Positions 16,934 to 24,950 of a stretch of 64,000 nucleotides of DNA are shown here, in pieces. The DNA comes from Pseudomonadota bacterium (lineage in GTDB: Bacteria; Myxococcota_A; UBA796; UBA9615). The notes beneath the pieces were generated by a model. The model was not told where the DNA came from. It searched no databases and saw only the letters and a list, made by a program, of their open reading frames with translations. The stretch covers positions 1 through 64,000 of the forward strand of contig JAAESI010000340.1 of assembly GCA_024229515.1 (NCBI GenBank). Direction: 5' to 3'. A program made the translations under genes and the position numbers. The number at the start of each line of letters is the position of its first letter. Position 1 is the stretch's first letter.

Positions 16934-19340
16934 TCGGCCAGCTGATCGGCCCAACGGGCCGTCGCGTCGGCGTTGGGGTGGGTCGGGTCGTGGGGCAGGT
17001 GCCACCGTGCATCGGTCCAGGGAAGCCCGACGTCCACCGTCTCCACGCCCCGCCGATCCAGCCGCCACAGCGTCTTGCGGGTCCACCGATCGTCCGCCAG
17101 TCCGGCAACCACCACCCGCACGCCGTGCTCGGCCCCGGCCCGATGCAGCTGCGTCAGCAGGTTCGCCGTCACCGCCTGGCTGTCGACCACGAGATCCTGG
17201 CCGAAATCGGCGGCCCGCTCGATCCGATGCACCAGGACGGACCTTCGGTTGGCCTCCCAGGGACTCATCGTCGGCGCCCGCGGCGCGACCTCGGGCGTCC
17301 CTCGGCGCGTCCGCGTGGACGGCGTCGCCCCCAGGTCCCAGCCCCGCAGCGCCCGCCGCCAGTTCCGCACCAGCGTGGTCCGCTCGTCGTGGAAGGAGGC
17401 GTACCCGACGATCATCACGTCGGGCGCCGTCCCCTCGGCGACGTGCCGCTCCAGCGCCAACCACGCCTGCACCGGCCCGTACCCCGGCACCCCGCGGTTC
17501 TTCACCGACCACTCCGGCAGCGCCGCCCCCAACCGCGCCGGCAGCGTCTCGGCTTCCGCCAGCCCGAGTCCGTACACAAACGATCCGCCATGGACCTCGA
17601 CCCGGCTCCGGGCTCCCCCTCCCCGCAAACCAACCGTCACCGCCGCGGCCTCCCCCGCCGCACCCCCGCGGCATCCCATCGCGTCGTGCCGCACCCCAAT
17701 CGTCGGCCCGTCCCGATGCGCCACCGAGTACGCCCCCGGCTTCAACCGCCACCCGAACACCTCATCCGGCTCCACCGCCTCCGGCTCGAACGCAAACCGA
17801 GGCTCGGGATCGCTCCAGACCTCCGCCCCAGTCGTCCGCAGCCCGACCTCAGCCCCGACGAGCGCCAACCCCGCCGCCACCGCCGCCGTCGCCCACGACA
17901 AGCGCCCCGCGGGCACCACCGCCGCCCCCAGGCTGGCTCCCGCGAGGCCCACGAAGCCGACCGCGTGCAGCCCCAGGATCAGGCCGCCGTACAGCTGCCC
18001 GCCCCCGAACTGCCACGCCGAGCCGAGGCCCAGCCAGAGCCCGAGCGCGAGCTCGAACCAGACCATCGGGGGCACCGCCGCCTTCGCCCGAACGGTGCTG
18101 CGGTCCCCGACCTTCGGCGGGCGCACGAACGGCGAGACCCGACCGCTCCAGCCGTCGACCACCGCCCACGCGTTGTGGGGCGCCATCGCCGCCGAGAACG
18201 CCAGGAAGGGGGGAAACAGGACCGCGGTCCGGACCACTCCGCGGAGCCACCCCGAGCGCTTGATGCAGGCCGTGCCGTAGGCCGCCATCAGCACCACCGC
18301 GGTGAGCTGCAGCGGCACGCTCGCGATCCCCAGCGCGGCGCCGTAGGCCGGTCCCTCCGTCAGCGCGATCCGACCGAGCAGAGGAGCCAGCATCAGGATC
18401 GCCATGACGGCGAGGAACACCGAGCCGCCGCCGAGGTGGGCCGTCCCCTGAAGCTTGCGCCGGAGCGGCTCGTCGGAGCGCCAGACGGTGCCCAGGAGCT
18501 TGCGCGCGACCTGCGCGCCGCCCTTCATCCAGCGGAACTGCTGGGTGCGCACGGCGCCGATCTGCGCGGGCACCTCGGACGGCACCGCGACCTCCTCCAG
18601 GTTGCGCACCTGCCAGCCCCGCAGCCCCGCTCGGAAGCCCAGATCCAGGTCCTCGGTCAGCGAGTCGGCGGACCAACCGCCGGCGGCGTCGATGCAGGCC
18701 CGCCGCCACACCCCGGCGGTGCCGTTGAAGCCGAACAGCAGCCCCCCCCGATGCCGCGCGGGCTGCTCGACGGCGAAGTGCGCGTCCAGATGCAGCGACA
18801 GCAGCCGGGTGAACAGGTTGGCGTCGCGGTTGAGCCACCCCCAGCGCGCGCCTGCACGAGGCCGACCTCCGGGGTGAAGGCATCGACGCAGCGGACGAGG
18901 AAGTCGGGGTGGGGGCGGAAGTCGGCGTCGAGGATCGCGACGAACTCGCCCGTCGCACTCTCCAGCCCGGCGGCCAGGGCGCCGGCTTTGAAGCCGGAGC
19001 GGTCGGGGCGGCGCACGTGCTGGATGTCGAGCCGATCGGCGAGGCGCGCGACCGCGGCGGCGGCCAGCGGCACGGTGCCGTCGGTCGAGTCGTCGAGCAC
19101 CTGGATCTGGAGCTTGTCCGCGGGCCAGTCGAGGCGCCCCACGGAGGCGACGAGGTCTTCGACCACGGCGGCCTCGTTGTACAGCGGCAGCTGGACCGTA
19201 ACGGCGGGGCGGTGGTCGCGGGGGACGACGGGAGCGGCCCGCCGGCTCCAGGCGATCCACAGCAGGTGCGCCTGGGCGAGGCCGTAGAGCCCCACCACCA
19301 CCGCCGCTATTGCGTAGATCCCGACCGCCAGCCCAGCCAC
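16909..19340 (-). CDS. Glycosyltransferase family 2 (processive glycan synthase) fused to a C-terminal SGNH/GDSL-hydrolase-like domain; apparent frameshift at 18844-18851
   Basis: N-terminal frame: VTVQLPLYNEAAVVEDLVASV, VLDDSTDGT, AILDADF; continued in another frame: GGWSADSLTEDLDLGFRAGLRGW, QQFRWMKGGAQ (Q..RW). C-terminal GGSFVYGLGLAEAETLPARLG...NRGVPGYGPVQ...DPTHPNADATARWADQL resembles SGNH blocks. Confidence 0.75.
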
Positions 19341-19401
19341 GGCGCGACCTTACCGGCCTGAAGCCTTGAGCCCAGCCCGATCAGCATGTACCTCTGAGGC
19401 G

Positions 19402-20715
19402 ATGCTCAAGCTCACCCCGTCTGTGTTCGAAGCGCGGCGCGCGACGCTGCTGGACGCCATGCCCGATGGCTCGGCGCTGCTCCTCCCCACGAACCCGGAG
19501 CGCACCCGCTCCAACGACACGGAGTACCCCTTCCGGCCGAGCTCCGACTTCTACTACGTCACCGGCTACGACGAGCCCGAGGCGTGGGCGGTGCTCAAGA
19601 AGAACGGCACGGACAAGCCGTACACGTTGTTCGTGCTCCCGAAGGACCCCGAGCGGGAGGTCTGGACGGGCATCCGCCACGGACCCGAGGGCGCGGTCGG
19701 CACCTTCGGCGCGGACCAGGCGTTCGTGACCGAGGAGTTCGACGCCAAGCTCGGCGAGCTGCTGGAGGACGTGACCGACCTGTACTTCGGCTTCGGCCGG
19801 CACCCCGAGGTCGAGCCGAAGGTCCAGGAGGTGCTCAACCGCGTGCGCAAGGGCCGCAAGTCCGGGCTCGGGCCGGCGACGCTGCGCGATTCCCACGACT
19901 TCCTCGCCGAGTTCCGGTTGCGCAAGACCGACGACGAGGTCGCGCTCATGCGCGAGGGCGCGCGGCTCACCCACCTGGCCCACGTCGCCGCGATGGAGCA
20001 GGTCCGGCCGGGCATGCGGGAGTACGAGATCCAGGCGCTGATCGAGTACACGTTCCGCCGCAACGGAGCGTGGGGCTGGGCCTACCAGTCGATCGTCGCG
20101 GCCGGCGCCAACGCCTGCATCCTCCACTACGTGAAGAACGACGTGGCCTTCGCCGACGGCGACCTGATGCTCATCGACGCGGGCGCGGAGATCGACGGCT
20201 ACGCCACCGACGTCACCCGCACCTCACCGGTCAGCGGCACCTTCACCCCGCCCCAGCGCGATCTGTACAACCTCGTGCTCGCCTCCCAGATCGAGGCGGT
20301 GGACGCCACGGTGACGGGAGCGACGATCGACGGCATCCACGAGAGCGTGGTCAAGACGCTGACCCAGGGGATGATCGACCTGGGGATTCTGACCGGGTCG
20401 GTCGACGAGGCGATCGAGACCGAGTCCTTCAAGAAGTACTACATGCACCGCACCAGCCACTGGCTGGGGATGGATGTGCACGACGTCGGCCGCTACACGC
20501 TGACCTCGGGCGACGCCCGCCCCCTCGGCCCCGGCATGGTCATCACGATCGAGCCGGGCCTCTACATCCCGCCGAACGACGAAGACGTGCCCGAGCAGTT
20601 CCGCGGCCTCGGGATCCGGATCGAGGACGACGTGCTCGTCACCGAGGACGGCAACGAAAACCTCACCGCGTCGATCCCCAAGACCATCGAGGACATCGAG
20701 GCGCTCCGGGCCTAA
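19402..20715 (+). CDS. pepP: Xaa-Pro aminopeptidase (aminopeptidase P, M24B)
   Basis: RSNDTEYPFRPSSDFYYVTGYDEPEA; metal-site regions LMLIDAGAEIDGYATDVTRT, HRTSHWLGMDVHDVG, ITIEPGLYIP. Confidence 0.95.
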   Translation: MLKLTPSVFEARRATLLDAMPDGSALLLPTNPERTRSNDTEYPFRPSSDFYYVTGYDEPEAWAVLKKNGTDKPYTLFVLPKDPEREVWTGIRHGPEGAVGTFGADQAFVTEEFDAKLGELLEDVTDLYFGFGRHPEVEPKVQEVLNRVRKGRKSGLGPATLRDSHDFLAEFRLRKTDDEVALMREGARLTHLAHVAAMEQVRPGMREYEIQALIEYTFRRNGAWGWAYQSIVAAGANACILHYVKNDVAFADGDLMLIDAGAEIDGYATDVTRTSPVSGTFTPPQRDLYNLVLASQIEAVDATVTGATIDGIHESVVKTLTQGMIDLGILTGSVDEAIETESFKKYYMHRTSHWLGMDVHDVGRYTLTSGDARPLGPGMVITIEPGLYIPPNDEDVPEQFRGLGIRIEDDVLVTEDGNENLTASIPKTIEDIEALRA

Positions 20716-21395
20716 CCGAACAAGAGCACCCAGCCGATCCCGAAGACAGATACGTCGACGATGGCGTGGCTGACCCAGGGGACCCAGACGCTGCGGTAGC
20801 GCTCGTAGATGGCGGACCAGATCAGGCCCCCGGTGAAGATCCCGGCGCACGCGATGGCGGTGGTCTTGAGATCGCAGAACGACGACAGCGCCAGCCAGTG
20901 GTGGGGCACGAACGCCAGCGCCGCGAGGAACACCCCGCCGGCCCGGCCGACCAGCTGCTCGGCCTTGCGGAAGATGAACCAGCGGTAGACGTACTCCTCG
21001 AGCACCGAGTTGGCGAAGATCCAGTAGGCGGCCACCCCCAGGTAGACCGCCGGGCTCGCCAACCCCGTCTCGGCGAAGACCGCCCGAGCATCCGCGGGGT
21101 CGATCCAGTTCGCTCCGACGACCAGGTACGCCACCGCGATGATGGCGGCGATGAGCAGCCCGCTGAGGGCGCTGACTCCGAATCCCCCCTTGCTCGGTCG
21201 GGACCAGCTGAGCGGCTCTTTGTCGACGTACAGCAGCCACACCAGGGGCAGCGCTGCCATCCAGACCTTGGCCCCCGCCCACAAGGCGACCGTGAGCGAC
21301 GCCTTGCCGGCGAACAGCCCGACGATCCCGCTGAGGCAGGGTGCTGGAACGATGAGAAGAAGGGCGAGGAGGGCGCGACGATCAAGTGTCGGCAT
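20712..21395 (-). CDS. CPBP family intramembrane glutamic endopeptidase
   Basis: Multi-TM with VLEEYVYRWFIFRKAEQ and FVPHHWLAL, SHAIVD. Confidence 0.85.
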   Translation of the reverse strand: MPTLDRRALLALLLIVPAPCLSGIVGLFAGKASLTVALWAGAKVWMAALPLVWLLYVDKEPLSWSRPSKGGFGVSALSGLLIAAIIAVAYLVVGANWIDPADARAVFAETGLASPAVYLGVAAYWIFANSVLEEYVYRWFIFRKAEQLVGRAGGVFLAALAFVPHHWLALSSFCDLKTTAIACAGIFTGGLIWSAIYERYRSVWVPWVSHAIVDVSVFGIGWVLLFG

Positions 21396-21448
21396 GCCCG
21401 ATCGGACCCGGTAGCAGGTCTTTGGATTCCCCCAGAACGGAAAAAGAG

Positions 21449-22803
21449 GAAGGTGACGCCCTCCTCAATTCCGTATTCCGGGGATGTGTTGCCGGTGCTC
21501 AGCGCCTCCCGAAGGGGGTGCTTCGCGGCGCTCGGCGCCCCCGAGGGGGAGCTTCGCATCCGGCGGGTACCAGACCCTCGCCGCGGGCAAGCCCGCTGCT
21601 CCGGCCCAGTGGGTCGGCCGCCTCCCCCGCGTTCCGTGGCAAGCCACATCGCGCAGGTTCGGCAACCTTCCACCCAGCTTCCTCGGACCAACGTCCCGCC
21701 GGTGCTTCCTCCCGTCGCCCGCCGCCGGCCGAAGCCAGCAACAGTCTCCAGGTCTCCACCCCGGCTCGGCCCCGAACCGCCTCCCGTCGCCTCCAACCAG
21801 CCGAAGCCAGCCTTCACCTCCGAGCGGCCGTCCAGCGCAGCCCCAGCCGAGCCGCCAGCCCCCGAGGGGACCGACTCAGCAGCCCCCGAGGGGACCGCGT
21901 CGCCCAACCGGAACCAGCCCGGTTCCGCGTGGTGGGGGACACCGCCGCACATCCACCGGCAAGCCGGCTTCCGCGCTGCAGCAGGGCCGCTCCCCGTCCA
22001 CCGGCAAGCCGGCAGTCGTGTCGCAACCCGGGTGCCGCTCCCGTCTCCCCCCGGCAAGCCGAGAGTCGAGGGCGCAGCGTCCCCAGTTCCTTTGACCAGA
22101 CCCCGCCACCGCAAGCAGCGGCACGGACCAGTCCCAACCTTCTTGCCCAGCGCCCCGAGGGGCCCCGCGCCGTCCAGCCGGCCAGGATGCAAGATCGTTT
22201 GTCTCTCCAGGGGTTTGCGCCCGATGGGTTCCGCCGCGACCCGAAGGTCCCGGCGCGCCTCTCCCGGAGTTGGGATGTCCTACTAAGCTTCAACGGTCCG
22301 GTACCAGCTCGGTTTGGCCTTCGCTGGTCCGCCTGCGACCTCTCAACCGCCACCCGAAGGTGACCGCCTGGCCCTTGGCGTATTCCCGGAGCCACCTTGG
22401 TCCGACCCGAATGGGACAGACACGAACGTCTCACATGGACTTACCCTCTCCCTCAGAGACTCACCTGTCGAGCAGCCAGCCGAAGCCAGCTCCCCTCATG
22501 AGTTTTCCAGCCCCTACAGCACATCAAGCCAGGGAGATTCACCAACACGGGGTTCCACACCCGCTGTGGTCCGCCTACGCCGTTGGTCCGGCCTTGACGG
22601 TTTGCTCCCCCCCTGACCCTGCCGGCTTGTTTCATCCGGCGGCACTCATGGGGTTCTCAGAGCTGCCTGCGTCGGGTTCAGTGCCCCCCGAGGGGGACGG
22701 CGAACCAGCCTGCGAGCTGCCCTTCGATTCCTGCTCCGCACACGACCGAGGCCGGTGCGACTTCCTGGAAGGGTTATTCGGTTTTCAAAAGAGCGTCACC
22801 TTC
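21449..22803. other. ~1.36 kb unexplained element bounded by imperfect inverted repeats; candidate structured RNA and/or transposon relic
   Basis: GAAGGTGACGC (21449-21459) versus GCGTCACCTTC (22793-22803) with weaker similarity extending inward; AAAAGAG near both outer edges; only low-complexity ORFs with no recognisable domain; many short hairpins. Confidence 0.5.
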
Positions 22804-22886
22804 TGAAAAGAGATTAGGAAACGAACTCCAGGTTCCGAAGTGCGGATCAGCGAGGTTCTTCCGGATGGCCGGATTCCGGTGTGAGA

Positions 22887-22910
22887 ACAGGCACTTTCGC
22901 GCCTGTTTTT
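22887..22910 (+). terminator. Rho-independent-like terminator
   Basis: ACAGGC-N8-GCCTGT followed by TTTTT. Confidence 0.6.
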
Positions 22911-22988
22911 CGCCAATGAAAACGGGGCTGCCGCATTCACAATCGATGCGGCCCGCAATCAAGACCGAAACCTGGGGATCCCCAAGAA

Positions 22989-23023
22989 GAAGAGACCCGA
23001 TCGGATACCGATCGGGCCTCTTC
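22989..23023 (-). terminator. Strong hairpin terminator downstream of the MopE-like gene pair
   Basis: GAAGAGaCCCGATCGG-ATA-CCGATCGGGcCTCTTC; TTCTTCTT follows on the minus strand. Confidence 0.75.
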
Positions 23024-23057
23024 GGAAGGGGTTCGAGAACCCGCTAAGTACGCGGGA

Positions 23058-24950
23058 TCAGGGGGAGCAGGAGTATTCGATCTGCAGGCTCGCCGTGTCG
23101 GTGGCGCCGTTGCAGTCGTTGACCTGCACTTCGACCTCGTAGGTGCCGGCGGAGAAGCCCGTGCAGCCCACGCTCATCGACAGGTTCACGGTGGCGTTGC
23201 CGCCGCCGTTGTCGGTCACCTCGGGCGGGTTGCCGTCGCCGGAGACCTTGCTCGCGGACCACTGGTAGTACAGCGGGTCGCCGTCGGCGTCGGCGGTGAC
23301 GCTGGCGTCGACGGGGAAGACGGGCTCGCAGGGGTTGCAGCCCGAGCAGGCGCCGTAGGGGTCGAACGTGCAGGTGGTCGAGCCAGCCTGGTTGATGTTG
23401 CCGCCGGAGAAGGCCGCGACCGGGGGGGCGTTGCCGGGGCGCGCCGCGACCGTGAAGCCGACCGTGGCGGGGGCCGAGGTGTACGTGCCGTCGGTCACCT
23501 GCAGCGCGACGGCCCAGTAGCCGGCGCTGTCGGGGGTGAACGATGCGTTCATCTCGAAGCGGCCGGCGATGTCGTCGTCGTCGAGCTGGGACAGCGGCGG
23601 GCGGGTCGTGAAGAACCACGTGAAGTCGAGGGTGTCGCCGTCGGGGTCGAAGGAGTTGGCAGCGGTCAGCTCGACCGGGGCGCAGGCCTGCGGGTCCGTG
23701 GCGACCGTCCCAATGGCGATCGGCGGGTTGGTGTAGCCGAGGCCGTCGCAGTCGTTGTCGATGCCGTCGTCCAGCTCCAGGGCGCCGGGGTAGATGGCGC
23801 TGTTGTCGTCGTTGCAGTCGCCGTCAGCCTCGGAGAAGCCGTCGCCGTCGTCGTCGCTGTCGGCCATGTCCTCGTCGATGAGGAGGTCGCAGTCGTTGTC
23901 GAGGCCGTCGAGGTACTCGGGGGCGCCGGGGTAGGTGTAGGGGTTGGTGTCGTCGCAGTCGCCGGCGAGGTCGGTGAACCCGTCGCCGTCGTCGTCGGTG
24001 GCGACGGTGCCGTCGTCGATCTGGCCGTTGCAGTCGTTGTCCGCGCCGTCGGGCAGCTCGTCGGCGCCCGGGAACGTGTCGGCGTCGCCGTCGTCGCAGT
24101 CGCCCTCGAGCTCCGTGACCCCGTCACCGTCGTCGTCGTAGCCGACGGTGTGCTCGTCGATGACGCCGTCGCAGTCGTTGTCGACCCCGTCCAGCAGCTC
24201 GCCCGAGGCGGGGGAGATGGAGGCGTTGGCGTCGTTGCAGTCGCCCTCGTCCTCGGAGAAGCCGTCGCCGTCGTCGTCGTAGGCGTCGGTGCCGTCGTCG
24301 ATGAGGGTGTTGCAGTTCTCGTCGATGCCGTTGATGAGCTCCTCGGCGCCCGGGTAGACGCTGGCGTCGCCGTCATCGCAGTCGCCCTGCAGGTCGGTGA
24401 AGCCGTCGCCGTCGTCGTCGACCTCGTCGCTGCCCTCGTCGACTTCGCCGTCGCAGTCGTTGTCGAGGCCGTCGGGGGCCTCGGGGGCGCCGGGGTAGAT
24501 CGTGGCGTCGTCGTCGTTGCAGTCGCCCTCGGCCACCGCGAAGCCGTCCTCGTCGCCGTCGATGCCGGCGCCCACGAGCACCGGGATGCTGCGGCTGGCC
24601 GTACCGCGCGCGTCGGTGACGGAGATGGTGATGAGCACGACGCCCTCGTCGTAGGGGGCGGTCCAGGAGGTGGCTGCCGCCTCGGGCTCGGTGAAGGCGC
24701 CGCCGTCCTCGAGGCCGTCCTCACGCTCGCCGGTCCAGGCGTACGAGAGCGTGCCCGTGCCGAGTGCTTCGACCTCCATGGAGATCGTCAGGCCGCCCGT
24801 GACGTTGGTCGTCTCGATGTCGACCGCGAGGATGTCGGGCGGATCCAACTGCAGCACCGTGGGCGCACACGAGGGTGCCCCGACCGCCAGCAGCAGCCCG
24901 CCCAGGGCCATGAGGGGGAGGAGATACGCGGGGCGAGTGGAGTGGGTCAT
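23058..24950 (-). CDS. MopE-like lipoprotein with Asp/Cys-rich putative metal-binding repeats
   Basis: Signal MTHSTRPAYLLPLMALGGLLLAVGAPSC; repeats GDCNDDDATIYPGAPEAPDGLDNDCDGEVDEG; C-terminal PKD-like stretch. Confidence 0.85.
   Translation of the reverse strand: MTHSTRPAYLLPLMALGGLLLAVGAPSCAPTVLQLDPPDILAVDIETTNVTGGLTISMEVEALGTGTLSYAWTGEREDGLEDGGAFTEPEAAATSWTAPYDEGVVLITISVTDARGTASRSIPVLVGAGIDGDEDGFAVAEGDCNDDDATIYPGAPEAPDGLDNDCDGEVDEGSDEVDDDGDGFTDLQGDCDDGDASVYPGAEELINGIDENCNTLIDDGTDAYDDDGDGFSEDEGDCNDANASISPASGELLDGVDNDCDGVIDEHTVGYDDDGDGVTELEGDCDDGDADTFPGADELPDGADNDCNGQIDDGTVATDDDGDGFTDLAGDCDDTNPYTYPGAPEYLDGLDNDCDLLIDEDMADSDDDGDGFSEADGDCNDDNSAIYPGALELDDGIDNDCDGLGYTNPPIAIGTVATDPQACAPVELTAANSFDPDGDTLDFTWFFTTRPPLSQLDDDDIAGRFEMNASFTPDSAGYWAVALQVTDGTYTSAPATVGFTVAARPGNAPPVAAFSGGNINQAGSTTCTFDPYGACSGCNPCEPVFPVDASVTADADGDPLYYQWSASKVSGDGNPPEVTDNGGGNATVNLSMSVGCTGFSAGTYEVEVQVNDCNGATDTASLQIEYSCSP

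Noticed and set aside
16693-19287. 864-aa plus-strand ORF over the GT2-SGNH gene
   Set aside because: Arg/Pro-rich shadow translation antisense to a gene with clear GT2 motifs; high-GC frames stay open by chance.
22270-22806. 178-aa plus-strand ORF in the 21.4-22.8 kb element
   Set aside because: Pro/Ser-rich with no domain signature; more likely a chance translation of a conserved structured nucleotide sequence. A blastp search could overturn this.
22774-22962. 62-aa minus-strand ORF (MIAGRIDCECGSPVFIGEKQARK...)
   Set aside because: Short, no ribosome-binding site or homology that I can recognise, and it overlaps the element end and a terminator hairpin.
23028-23050. tRNA T-arm-like GGGGTTCGAGAACCC
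   Set aside because: No cloverleaf or acceptor stem around it; adjacent to the MopE terminator hairpin and the MopE stop codon.
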